A DNA stretch of 64,000 bases from Bisporella sp. PMI_857. Its lineage: Eukaryota > Ascomycota > Leotiomycetes > Helotiales > Helotiaceae. The translations under genes were made by a program, and so were the position numbers. Each line of letters begins with the position of its first letter. Positions within the stretch are counted from its first letter, which is position 1. The notes under the pieces were generated by a model that ran no database searches, was not told where the DNA came from, and was given only the letters and a program-made list of their open reading frames with translations. The stretch covers positions 59,993-123,992 of the forward strand of contig JAJSPD010000104.1 of the NCBI GenBank assembly GCA_021307315.1. Direction: 5' to 3'. Below are positions 24,601 through 35,560 of the stretch, in pieces.

Positions 24601-25154
24601 CGTGGCCGCGTTGTCGTACCCTCTGGAGAGCGTCATCTGCGTGTTGTCTCTCCACCTCGCGAAAGAATTGAAGAGAAGCCCATAAAGGGCATCCTCCGCC
24701 AACCACGTGAGAAGTTCCCCGAGGACCGAATATTCATCCGCGAAGGCGTCGCTCCGTTGAAAGACGCAAAAAAAGAGGGCATACCCGCCAACGCGCGCTG
24801 GACAAAAATTTCCCGCAAGCTCGTAAATCTCGAGGCACTGGAAGTAGGCCGGGAACGATTTGAGGAAAGGGAGGATTTCGTGATTGTCTTGAGAGTCCTG
24901 AGTCAGGAAGATGTACAGGGATATGCCGAATTGACTCAAAAAATCCGAGGTAAGATTTCTTGACACAATGGAAAGGCTTTTTGGGCTGATTGTACATGTA
25001 GCTGCGAGAGAAGTGGAGGACAGAGAGAGAAGAACACCACCGAGCACGACACGAACGTCACGAAAGGCACAAGAGGGAACGGGGTGAGCATGGTGAGCGT
25101 GGTGAACATGGTGAACGGCCTATTGATTATTGGTGGATGACCCTCCAGATATAG
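18613..25154 (+). CDS. 2119-aa multidomain C2H2 / FYVE / UBX-like / receiver-like / DEP / DUF8035 protein
   Basis: Exons 18613-18907, 18962-19712, 19767-24949 and 25024-25154 keep one frame across introns of 54, 54 and 74 bp. Domains in order: an N-terminal helical region (1-240); a cluster of C2H2-like fingers (about 335-480; HFVCPYCWQIQ, then YVCTYEDCD and CPFCDDWE); a bromodomain-like helical segment (about 540-620); a FYVE finger (about 702-765; CFRCG with the RKHHCR core) for phosphoinositide membranes; a UBX-like fold (about 793-900); a response-regulator-like segment (about 903-1040) whose usual phospho-Asp position reads IIAEI; a DEP domain (about 1220-1327; GSEMTTWLIENFED); a long disordered Arg/Pro-rich region; and DUF8035 (about 1973-2076; REGVAPLKDAKKEGIP). 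It is probably an endomembrane signalling scaffold. An alternative last acceptor at 25001 would end the gene at 25087. Confidence 0.8.
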
Positions 25155-25850
25155 ATATACGCTTGATCGAGAGGAGAGCGATTCGGAGGACGCTGCGTAC
25201 GAGGGTGAAAGAGATGCAGGAAGGGAGAGGGTGAAGAAAGGCATTGGGCCCGCTGCTGAGGAGTTTGTCTATGAGACAGACCGGAATACAGACATGGAGA
25301 GAGGGAAGAAGTATGCTGGGGCAGCTGCTTGATAACCGCCACTTCATAGTCAGATTGTTGATTGCTAAAAGTATCCCAGCCATTGGGTTGGCGCCACTAC
25401 AGCCAATTAATTGAGTATTATCATTAGACTACGGCGAACCTAGTGGGTACCTACTAAATCCACTGAGTACTCAACCTACTGGGTTGAGTTAAGTTAACTT
25501 TTAAACTCAGTAAGTTGGGTTGAGTTAATTTTTAAACCCAATAAATTGAGTTATATAATTTACTGGGTTTCCAAAACTATATAATACTTTAATATATAAA
25601 GAACTTAGCTACAAATATAAAAACTGGACTGTTTTTTTTCGTTTAACCCCTTTATTGTAGTTAGTATAAGTTTCACTAGGTTTTTAGCAATCTACTAGGA
25701 TTTTACTAGGTTAAGTTATAAATATATTAATAACTTGGCTAACTTTCTGGGGCTATAGTGGTCCCTTACCACATGCCGACAGATGGGACATTAAGGATGC
25801 CATCCAGAAATGCCTTCTTCACCTCATACTTTAATTATGCATGAGCCGCA
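25155..25850. other. AT-rich spacer with a short tandem duplication
   Basis: No gene. Two imperfect 36-bp units, each beginning GGGTTGAGTTAA, lie at about 25481-25515 and 25516-25552, and related CTGGGTT/AACCCA words occur around them. The strong AT bias suggests RIP-degraded repeat DNA. Confidence 0.55.
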
Positions 25851-27020
25851 GCAATGAAGTTTCTAGCGATTTTTAGAACTTGCTGAGGCTGTTATGGCTT
25901 ATTTTATAAAAAAACGCAAAAGTAAAAAGCTAGATGTAACCATTTGTAAAATCGCGGTATGTTGCTTTACTTCTAGATTTATCGACAGCAAGCGGCCGTT
26001 TGTAAATTTATGAAAAGTCCAATTTGACGCTTTTTCCTTGGTTGAACCAACAAGCCAAAAGTTGATGCTGTTTGTCCATAACTCCTACTTATCTGCTAAA
26101 GGAGCAAAGTTCTGGTTCCTTGACAATGTCTTGGTTGGCAGAACAAGACTTGAAATCAGTGAATTCGAATCACTGGTGGTTGGGCCTTCTTTGATGGATG
26201 AATGCTTGTTCTTGGAGGCTCTTGTGCGAGTCGGATTCGACGCCATGGGAATAAAAGACAGTCTTATATCTCGACCGCGGTGCATGTCTCATTCCCAAAC
26301 AACGACCTCCTGTCAACAACAATGGGAACAAAGGAGCCACCCTCTAAAACGGCTCAAAGACAACGAGTCCCTCCTGTGTGCTGATAACTATTCTATCATG
26401 AGGTCAGCGAAGGTATTCCCAAGCTCTCTTTACCCTTCACGGACACACCAGTGATTCGAGTACCTTCCACCCACAAACGCAAGCAAACCAGGCAACAAGC
26501 CATAAAAATAAAACCCCCCTTGGGAGAAAGGAATGTTTTCCTTTCTGAACCCAAAGTACATACATCCCTATCCCGAATCTCTTCACAACCCCACAACCTA
26601 CGCTCATCCAAACCTTCAACACGTACATCCCAAGACCGGTATCATCACGCGCAGCACACAAAAGAAAATCCATCCTAACCAACCATGACAATGGCGTCCC
26701 CGCCAGACCAGCGCGCGGCAAAGACGGAAAAACGCCGACAGAGGAGAAGAGAGGAGCGGCGGGGCGAGATCCCAGAGATGAATCGCCGTCGTGTCAATCC
26801 CGATCGCGGGCACAAGCGAGAGGTGAGGGAGAGGCATGCGGTTTTGAAGGTGGGCCGCTCAGGACCTGCTGGCGAGAGGGGGTCGATGGGGTGGTGGTGG
26901 TGGGTATGAAGGGGGAGGAGGCAGGTAGGGAGGTTGTATTATAGTGTGTTTTTGGTTTTTTGTTCTTGACGGGGAGATATCATCAGGGAACAAGAAAAGA
27001 AGAACAATAATGAAAAAGAA
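25851..27020 (+). repeat. Dispersed repeat, better preserved copy B (partner at 2131-3310)
   Basis: This copy keeps higher GC and open frames that are broken in copy A: a 138-aa frame at 26038-26454 and a 74-aa basic frame at 26685-26909 (DQRAAKTEKRRQRRREERR). Near 26151-26170 the sequence AGTGA ATTCGAA TCACT forms a perfect 5-bp stem with a 7-nt loop. It ends just before a C13/A8 junction at about 27017-27040. No recombinase or reverse transcriptase is recognised. The direct orientation and 23.7-kb spacing to copy A would allow recombination between the two. Confidence 0.8.
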
Positions 27021-27237
27021 CCCCCCCCCCCCAAAAAAAAGAAACACTTGGGGAGGGCATAGTTAAAGGAGGGGTTTGGAAAACTCAAGGCGATTTGATT
27101 AGAAGTAGCCAGGGACTCTAGCATAAGTTAAGCAGGAGAAAGAGAAGGGTATGCGCGACCTCGGGAAATCATTTTGATAGGTTGTATTAAGCGATGTGGT
27201 TGATTAGATAATATACACAGGCTTCGATAAGTTCCAT

Positions 27238-28906
27238 TTAGAAGACATATCTAAAGTTCAAGTTCTCCCGATCCGTCAGATCATCAAAAGCATGCACCAT
27301 ATTTTCGTCCGTGATCGCTGCATCCGCGTTAGCTGCCGCAACCTGGGCTGCCAGCTCGGCCTGGAGCCTGTCCTTCCTTGCATTCTCTTTGGTCAACCAC
27401 CATCGCAGGAATACAATGTTAATAACTAACAGAATATAGCATCCCATGTGGGTGTAGAAGGCGATTCTGTATCGTGGCGCGTCCCATTTCAAAAAGACCT
27501 GGGGACCGATGGCATTTCCGGTAGACCAAGCGATAAAGTTCGCCGCAACAACGACCGTCTTCTTGGTCTGTCCGGCGATGTTGCGGGAAATCATAGACAT
27601 GCCAAGAGTTTGTGCTGCCCAGAAAGAGAGCACCATGTAGTAGGACGTCAGGAGCCCTGCCTTTGTGGCTGTGCTTTTGTTCTCGACGATCAAGAGGACA
27701 ATGGTGCCGATGTAGGAGGGAATAACGTAGACCAGCATAACAAGGAGATTCTGTTTTGTTTTGTTGACGAACCACATGCTGCTCAGGAGCACAACGATGA
27801 TATATGCGCCCAAAACCATGGCAAGAAGCTGTGTCTGCAGCGTGGTGAATTTGAAGCTCTTAATAATGATGTTGGCGAAGGCGCCAAGTCCACTGGTGGG
27901 CAAGGTGGTGCAAAAGGCAATCAGCATGTAGCAGTACATTTGAGGGTCCTTGAACGCTTCAATCATGTGCTCCTTGCGGAACTGCTTGTTCTGCATTCCC
28001 GTTTGGTTGCTGCGTACACGCTCAACCATAAGCTTCTTGTCTTCCTCCGAGAAACACTTGGCACGCATGGGCGAGTCAGGCATGATGAATAGGACAACCA
28101 CGCCCCATAGAACAGAGAAACAGCCGTAGGCGATGAAAATCGCCTGCCACGACTTGAGGGGCGACGGTGGAGATTTGATTAGGGTGAAGCAGTAGGCAAG
28201 GAGACCTCCGACCATCTGCTGCGCGCCATTCATCATGTACCAGTAACTGACCGTGGCGGCTTGCTCTTCACGCTTGTACCACATGGAGCTGAGATATACG
28301 AAGGCGGGTTGGCAGACAGCTTCCAAAGCACCCAAGGCAGTACGGAGCGCGACGAGTCCAGCAAAATTCTTGGCTAAGGAATGCAGCGCAAGAACGGTGC
28401 CCCAAAGGATGATGGAAGTCCCCAGATACTTCGCAATTGGGAGTCGTTGAATAGCGAAGTTGGTGGGATATTCGACGATCAGAATTGCGATGTAAATACA
28501 TGTGGTCAACCAACTGAACTACCAAACTGTTAACAACTTTGTATGGGTAGCAATGAGGAATACAAACATCCTGGCCTTTTAGGTGAGTGTCCTCCTGTAT
28601 TCCCATGATACTGGCAAAACTCATCGTGCCCTTGTCGATTGCTTGCAAGAAATAGGTAAAAATCATGACGCTGAGCACCCGCCTGTCCACCAGCTTCTTC
28701 AAACGCCGATTCTCTTCGGGCGAGATGTATACTGCCGTGTCACTGGCGTATTTGGCGACTTCGCTGTCGACACGATTGTAATTCATATGATCTTTCTGCA
28801 AGTCGTCGTCGCCAAGCTCGACATGCTGATCGTTGGGAGTGATCCCCACCCCTTCTGCTTTGGCATGACCATGTTGGCGGGAAGTAGAGACTTTCTCGTC
28901 GGCCAT
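27238..28906 (-). CDS. MFS transporter, allantoate permease (anion:cation symporter, Dal5-like) family, 539 aa
   Basis: Exons 28906-28568 and 28518-27238 join over a 49-bp intron, giving LKGQDFSWLTTCIYIAILIV across the junction. The protein has a hydrophilic N-terminus, then 12 predicted hydrophobic helices. Family signatures include VDRRVLSVMIFTYFLQAIDK in helix 1, LGTSIILWGTVLALH, a MPDSPMRAKCFSEEDK loop after helix 6 and AWSTGNAIGPQVF late in the protein. Relatives import organic anions such as allantoate, nicotinate or sugar acids at the plasma membrane. It diverges from a GH88/GH105 glycosidase, so a sugar-acid or unsaturated pectin oligosaccharide is a plausible substrate; that is inference from context only. 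Confidence 0.9.
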
Positions 28907-29583
28907 TTTGTCGATGTTCTATGCTGGGAAAGGATCCCCAGAATGATAGAAACTTCCAAAGGTGCGGAGGCGATTATGCGGAGAGGAACGGTGGGTTAAG
29001 TAGCTGTTCCCCAAGTTCCCCATGTCCCCAATCTTCCATGTCCTCCAATTTTTCCAACAATATAAACTGGAGCATCGTAAAGGGTCTCCTCGTATGCTGG
29101 TTGGATTCTCGCTTTTTCGGTGCAACGCCCGCTGCAGTGAGTTTCCATCTCGACAGGGGAGCCTCATTGTTTTTCTGGGATTCTTGGCTCATTTGTTGGT
29201 TCTCCTGAGTAAGCGATATGTGCCAAGGTGATCTCTATAGTGACGTCGGGGATGCAGCTGGTTTTCTTCCTTTGTTTTTCGCTGGTGGAATCCGCGTATT
29301 GGCCAATCGCTTCTTCTCCACTCGGGTTCATGTTTTTAATTATGAACTGAGGGGTTTCGCCCTGGGTTCATTAAGGTTGCACTCCACGTGGGTGAAGACG
29401 CACCGAGGCGCCAAGATGTGAGAGTGGGATGTCCGGATGAACAACACCCGAAAATTCCCACCAATGCCACTCACATAATATATTGACGTAGCTCCATCGA
29501 CTGCACATTTTTGCGCGTTGTCACAACATAAAAACAAAAGCAGAAATTGTAAAAGACGCGTTCGTTCCCTAAAGAAAGTCAAA
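28907..29583. promoter_or_regulatory. Shared divergent promoter of the MFS transporter and GH88/GH105 genes
   Basis: 677 bp lie between the two start codons. No experimentally known site was recognised. Overlapping ORFs in this stretch are short and look like chance. Confidence 0.5.
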
Positions 29584-30705
29584 ATGCCTCCCGTCGCGTA
29601 TGAAATAGCGTCCCAAGACGTGCATAAATCGATCAAGAGCTTGGTGCATCATCTGGTGAACGACAAGGACGAAACTGGAGAGTTTTTGTTGAAATTAGAA
29701 GATGGCCGTGTGATTGACACCAAGGGTTGGGGAGGATGGGAGTGGACTCACGGAATTGGTCTGTATGGCCTTTGGAAATATTATAACCTCACAGGGTCTG
29801 CCGAGATTCTGGCCATCATTGAGACGTGGTTTGAGGGACAATTCGCTGCCGGTGGAACAACCAAGAATATCAATACCGTGGCTGTCATGCTGACACTGGC
29901 ATATGTATATGAGAAGACGGGGAATCCGACATACTTGCCATGGCTGGAAAGTTGGGCAGAATGGGTGATGTATGACCTTCCGCGGACTAAATACGGCGGT
30001 TTGTCGCATCAGACATATAACAGCATCAATGCCCAAGAGCTATGGGACGATACCCTCATGATGAGCGTTCTGCCTCTTGCGAAGATCGGTCTCCTGTTGA
30101 AGCGTCCAGAGTATGTCGAGGAGGCAAAACGGCAGTTTCTTCTCCACATCCAATACCTGTTTGACAGAAAGTCAGGAGTCTTTTTCCATGGCTGGACATT
30201 TGCAGATGGTGGACACAACTTTGCGGAAGGGCTATGGGCTCGCGGGAACTCATGGCTCACGATAGCTATACCAGAGATGCTGGAGCTTTTAAATCTGCCA
30301 CCTAATGACGCTTTTCGAGTGCACCTTATAAGTACCTTGGAGACTCAATGCACAGCCCTCCTTGGGTACCAGGAGTCAAGTGGCCTGTGGAGGACATTAC
30401 TCGACCAGCCAATCGAGGAAGGCTCATATGTGGAAAGTTCCGCAACAGCGGGGTTTGCATATGGGATGTTAAAGGGTCTGAGGCTACGGTACATCAAGGG
30501 AGAAGAGTATAGAGAGTCGGCGATAAAAGCGGTCAAAGCAGTGCTCGGAAAGATCAGTCCAGAAGGTGAACTACTGGATGTGAGCTTTGGGACTGCGATG
30601 GGGCACACATTACAACACTACAAAGACATTCCTCTAACAAGCATGCCATATGGGCAAGCTATGGCGATCATGCTACTAGGGGAGTTCTTGAGAGTCTACA
30701 TATGA
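29584..30705 (+). CDS. Glycoside hydrolase family 88/105, unsaturated rhamnogalacturonyl hydrolase-like, 373 aa
   Basis: A single exon starting MPPVAYEIASQDVHKS. The fold signature is an (alpha/alpha)6 barrel with GWGGWEWTHGIGLYGLWKYY near residue 40, AQELWDDTLMMS near 150 (the Asp pair includes the general acid/base equivalent) and AEGLWARGNSWLTIAIPEM near 215. Family enzymes hydrate the double bond of unsaturated galacturonosyl residues released by pectin or rhamnogalacturonan lyases. The length fits the usual 350-390 residues. No signal peptide is seen, which agrees with intracellular action on imported oligosaccharides. The neighbouring divergent MFS transporter could supply them. Confidence 0.88.
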   Translation: MPPVAYEIASQDVHKSIKSLVHHLVNDKDETGEFLLKLEDGRVIDTKGWGGWEWTHGIGLYGLWKYYNLTGSAEILAIIETWFEGQFAAGGTTKNINTVAVMLTLAYVYEKTGNPTYLPWLESWAEWVMYDLPRTKYGGLSHQTYNSINAQELWDDTLMMSVLPLAKIGLLLKRPEYVEEAKRQFLLHIQYLFDRKSGVFFHGWTFADGGHNFAEGLWARGNSWLTIAIPEMLELLNLPPNDAFRVHLISTLETQCTALLGYQESSGLWRTLLDQPIEEGSYVESSATAGFAYGMLKGLRLRYIKGEEYRESAIKAVKAVLGKISPEGELLDVSFGTAMGHTLQHYKDIPLTSMPYGQAMAIMLLGEFLRVYI

Positions 30706-31963
30706 TGGAAAACAAGTGTCCATATCGAGTCAGACCAACTCATACTTGTCGATATAGCAAATAAAAAAAGTAAAATGTTTTGCAAAGAATTGGGGCGCTA
30801 TCCGCCTTTTCTTATTTTGTACCGCACTACGCCTGAACGCGCATCTATGTGATTGGACCTGCAAACTTGGAAGCGACGCGCAACCACGAATCAGCATTGG
30901 TAAGCTCAGCCGCCTTTCGCACCCCAATCTGCGTTGGGCAGCAGCTTTTCGTGCATTTCCCCGTTGAGATGACACCCTTACGACCGGACCACTACGATCC
31001 AGTGCCGTGCTACATACTGCTACCAAGGGAAAGAGCGGGGCGAAGCACCATGCTCGTCACCAAGACGATACTCCGAATATGGACTAGTGCAGAACCAACC
31101 ACAAAACGAAGGAAACGATGATGATCTGCAAATCAACAAGACCGCTAAATGTCAGTCCAAGACTGGTGTGTGAAGTTGTACTCGATGCGTTCGTGACAGC
31201 GAGTGCCACATAGCACTGTTAACATGCAGTCGATGTTCGTGTCATTCGTCATCAGGCTGAGCGATGAAAAAAAGTGCAATTTCTACTTGACATCCAAGTC
31301 CGAAGCTTGCAGCGTCATCGCCATGGGATCATTGGTTAAAGAAGGATACAGCTGATGAGTTCAAGGGGCTCTGCACACACACACAACTACCTTGAGACTG
31401 TTGAGGGTGTGCCCGTGACGTACACGTGGCGCCAAGTCTTTTGTACGACATGAAGTTTTGAACTTTTGTTCTTCCTCTCTATAGTTTATGCTGTACATGG
31501 GACATAACAATGTATGTACACCGAGAGTGATCATGCGGTACCCCTTGGTAAGCTGAATTTAGAATTTCTATAGTGAGGTACTAGGCTCGTGGGTTCTTAA
31601 GGAGATGATTGAAATGTCCCCAGCCTGTGTGCCACAGCAACTACATAATTGCACTTTTGAATCTCCAAGACCCGATGGCTTGTTGGTGGCTTTACCTTCT
31701 CTGGGCCAGTCCTGCACTGGGCTTTTGTCCCTGAACCTGGATAGTGGCTGCAGCAGCCTTACAATCGCATTGGCAGGTCGAATTGTACTTTTCACCATGA
31801 CCAATCGGTTATTTGGGTGAGATTCGTCCGCCAGGTCATACCAAGGCAGACTCCATTATATTTAAAACCTGTAGATACCCTCAAGTATGAAGGCATTCCC
31901 AAATTCTGATCTCACATTCATCTCATGCATTTGCAACAAGGCACGACATACAGAAGTTAAATC
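30706..31963. other. Intergenic region
   Basis: No gene is recognised. A short CA dinucleotide run lies near 31374-31384. The 200 bp before 31964 include TATATTTAAAA near 31857, a possible TATA element of the next gene. ORFs at 30849-31121 and 31605-31820 have no recognisable content. Confidence 0.5.
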
Positions 31964-34232
31964 ATGGATGCGCAAAATCTGCTTCCGATTTCAGCCTCGC
32001 GGAAGCGCCACCTATCTCCAGCAGAATGGGAGAAACTCAGACCAGTCATAGAGGACTTGTACATTAGAAGACGTCTCAGGTTCAAGGACGTGGTAATTAT
32101 CCTTCGTGAAGAGCACGGCGTTCAGCTAAGGTAAGCTACGTTGGCCTCTATCGAGTATCTATCTAATTCTCCCCTCTAGTAAGCGCCAGTTTGATTATAA
32201 GATAGAGCAATGGAAGTTGAGGAAAAATGCCAGCACCAGCGACCGACGCAAGATACTGGACGGTCTGGTACCCAACGAACCAGTCCCGGAACAGATTGGA
32301 ACCTTCAAATTGAGCGAGGGTAAAAAGAAGCGGTGGGAACGGGAGATGAGACGAGATCACACCAATGCTTCGGAAACTGCAAGCTTTCAATTCCAAACTA
32401 GGACGGATTACTCTTTGACAGATGGTGGAAGTGATGCTCAGCCTATGGAAGTTGAACACAATTGCTTGAGCGTCTGGGAGAGTGCCGACATTGTTAATCC
32501 TACAAGGTTGACCGCTCTTCTACAACTATTCGATGATCTCAGAATACACGAAGACAACGAACCACTCTCAGATCCATGGCTTAGTCAGGAGACAACAGGG
32601 GCCCGGCATATGATAGATGAATATGGTGAAGTTCATCAGCATGAGCAAGTCATTTGTACAAATGATACCACGTTTAGAAATCAGACGTTTTTCTCAACTT
32701 CTAGACGAAGCGCAGTACAATCGTCACGGAAACAACAAGGCATTCAAGTCAACTCTTTCACTGGGGCGCATATTTTCAACTTGTGGTTGAGCCCTTCACG
32801 TGGAGTCAGTCCTTTCCCTACCAAAACCTCGCACAAGGCCAGCTCAGTATTTTCAGGTTACGCAAAATTAAGCCTGAGGCCGATCAGGGACGAAATATCA
32901 GAAGTTCAAGGTCTTATTGCTGCGCTGGGAAAGCTTGAAGTACCTGATTATGCAGCTCTTATTCATCAAAAAGACAAGTTAGCACACCTGTACTACAGCG
33001 ATTGTCAGTACAATAAAGCTGAAATGATGTGGCTGGACACTCTACTATTACAAATGGAAAAAATTGGAGCAACTCATCGAGAAACTGTAAGAACATACTT
33101 GATCTATGCCTATAGTCAGGTTCAGCAAGGGAAATCGATAGAGGCAGCCAAAGCACTAAATAGTTCCTCTCGCGAGATCATTGAAGAATTCGGGCTCGAC
33201 TCTGACATTGGCATTGCTTCACTTTGGTCAATTGGTTTATTACAATACCAAAGTTACAATTTTAGAGAGGCGGAAGCGTCCTATCGACAGGCTCTTCAAA
33301 TCTCATTGACCCGTAATGGGATGGAGGATACTACCACTACTTACATTATGAACTGCTTGGTAATGGTCATGAAAGGCGGCCAAAAACCACTCTCTAGTCA
33401 CCACCTAGCGTGTATTGGAGATCTTGCTCGTCAAGTACTATATCTTGATACTAAGCTTAATAGCAGACAGGTGGGAGACGATTTTTACCGCCTAGCGAGA
33501 ATTCTCGGCGACGATGAACAATACGAGATGGCAATCGCTGTCCTAGAAGAAGCTCTTCGAGCATACCAGATAATATATCGGCCTGACCACTCAGAAGTTC
33601 ACAAAGTTATTCACGATCTGGCATTCTTTCATTCTATGAACGGGCAATACAAGAGAAGCATTGAACTATTACGACTATTGCTATTTGAAAAATGGCTGCA
33701 GAGAGATTTCAATAATATGCTTAATATTGTCAAGAATCTTTGGATGGGTCTTCTTGACATCCAGAGTTTCATACACTACGAGACCATCAATAGACTTGCT
33801 GTATTTCTGTCAATCCATGTATTTGGTATAAACAGCAGCAAGACCTGGGAGGCACTTCATAACTTAGAAGTGACTTTAGTACACTCAGACCGCTTAGAAG
33901 AGGCGACTACAAGAGCGGAAGAATTATATCTACATTATCATCGCCAAGATGGAACTGGTCTGGAATCCGCGAATACACGAAAATGGATGGATATTCTCAA
34001 CCGTCTCTACAGCAAACAAAATATCTTTCAAGAGAAGGAGGCCTTCGAGCAAAGGTTGGAATGGATTCGAAAAACGATAAACGGCACTAGGATACTGGTG
34101 GAGAATGGGATAGAAAATCCTGAGGATCTGCTATCGGAGATTGAGCGACTTGTTAAAGAGGTTCAGCAGTGGGTGGATGAGGATGAGGATACTGCTACCG
34201 AAGGGAGTGAGACTGAAGACAGCACTACATGA
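31964..34232 (+). CDS. Clr5-domain plus TPR-like repeat protein, 739 aa, two exons
   Basis: Exon 1 (31964-32130) begins MDAQNLLPISASRKRHLSPA and runs into a Clr5 domain. After a 49-bp intron (GTAAGC...CTCTAG) exon 2 continues SKRQFDYKIEQWKLRKN, completing the domain at about residues 20-72. Residues 300-560 are helical tetratricopeptide-like repeats, for example YYSDCQYNKAEMMWLDTLLL and NFREAEASYRQALQISL. The C-terminus is acidic. Clr5 is usually taken as DNA-binding or protein-binding and TPRs mediate protein contacts, so a regulatory or signalling role is likely but unproven. Both exon borders fit the domain exactly. Confidence 0.85.
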
Positions 34233-34955
34233 AGAAGTTATGCTACTGCCACTCCTGATCCCCTCTTCCTGGCATTCATAGTCTAGACGAAGCAACACAG
34301 TCCGGCTAACAACAGCAATCCTATTAATGCTCAATCATAACAAACACGTCATTCTTTCAGCATATCACGAAATCCTTGGATTGGTATTCTGTTTTTCTCT
34401 CTTGTTTGCAAGGCGTATGAAGCTTGCTATAGTGTCAATTTAGGTGAGCTACCACAGAGTTATTCCACCCACGTAGCCATGCTGACTGCCAAACCCAGTA
34501 TTCATGGCCAGAAACTGCAAAGCTAAATCGCGGAAGGAGGATCGCAGATCGTTTCATCGTTCTTGATTTTGTTTTTAGTTAAACACGTCACCGATATATC
34601 AGGAATGTTATGCTTTCTAACCCCACATATGTTCTACTGCGATATTGCTCCTTCTGTCCGGAATCATGTATATGTCTTTATTCTGTCAACCCAAAATTAT
34701 ATAACCTCCTATCCTCCTCATCTGGCCTTCGATCCATTCACTTTGCCCCTCCCCCAGGATTAAATCGTTGCCTAGTAAACGTCCTAATGGACCCAGAAGA
34801 TTTATTCCGCCCATTGCAGGCGCCATGTAGTAATGCTCACTGTCCACGGCTCAGCCGGGTAGATGCGGGTATCGAACGGATAGGTCGCCAAGCCCGCCGA
34901 CAAGCCGGTCTCCGATGGCGTAAGACACGGAAGCGCAGATGTCATCTGCAAAGGA
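34233..34955. other. Intergenic region
   Basis: Presumed 3' flank of the Clr5-TPR gene. An Arg-rich ATG ORF (34787-35011, plus strand) is not convincing. Nothing else was recognised. Confidence 0.4.
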
Positions 34956-35560
34956 CTAGACCTTTTGTTGGTAGAGGACGCAGGGCAAAGGACTCGGCGG
35001 GATTGGAATGACTGTAGGAGCTGACTCGCTCTCTATCTTAAACATGTTTGATGGGTCGGCAAGAGGTATGGATTGGAGAATGCGGTAAAGACGAGTCAGA
35101 GAGGTGCGATAATCGTTTAAACCGGATGATATGGCGATCGGGGTATAGACATCACAGCACGAGCTGTATAGCTCTGAATCACGCACGCTTAGCGGTATGC
35201 ACGAAGGTCAAGAGGCGCTGATGGGCAGCCAGGAAGAGGAAGCGACGCTTCCCGATAAGAAGTCGATTTTCGAGGTCAATTGCTTCGGGATGAATACTGT
35301 GGGCTTAGAAGGCAAAGAGGAGTGGAACTATGCTTGGAGAGATGCGAGATTGGCATTTATGGTATCGAGGCGGAAGGGTGGAGGTTGTTCAGCATTGAGT
35401 ATGATGGTTGACCATAATGATATATCTTCCGTGGGAGGTTGAGACGTGCGGAATGATTCTTCGATGAGCTGCTGACGGACGCCGAGAATGAGAGCTTGGA
35501 AGATGGAGTTTTTGAAGTTGAGCGCAACTGTGCCGTGTAAATGAGCTCGAGCTGCATCGC
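34956..35560 (-). pseudogene. Decayed C-terminal coding segment, family unknown
   Basis: One minus-strand frame is nearly open over the whole stretch and looks protein-like: FKNSIFQALILGVRQQLIEE, STIILNAEQPPPFRLDTINA, then after in-frame TAG and TGA codons VRDSELYSSCCDVYTPIAIS and SLTRLYRILQSIPLADPSNM. The stops and protein-like flanks suggest a pseudogene. It may be the C-terminal part of the adjoining ankyrin pseudogene or an independent gene. Confidence 0.4.

Noticed and set aside
19828..24706. Many ORFs opposite or overlapping the 2119-aa gene
   Set aside because: Alternative frames of one long coding exon; none has a family signature.
27448..28092. 214-codon plus-strand ORF opposite the MFS gene
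   Set aside because: Antisense frame of a well-supported transporter exon.
35197..35442. 81-codon plus-strand ATG ORF
   Set aside because: It is antisense to a more protein-like minus-strand frame and has no recognised content.
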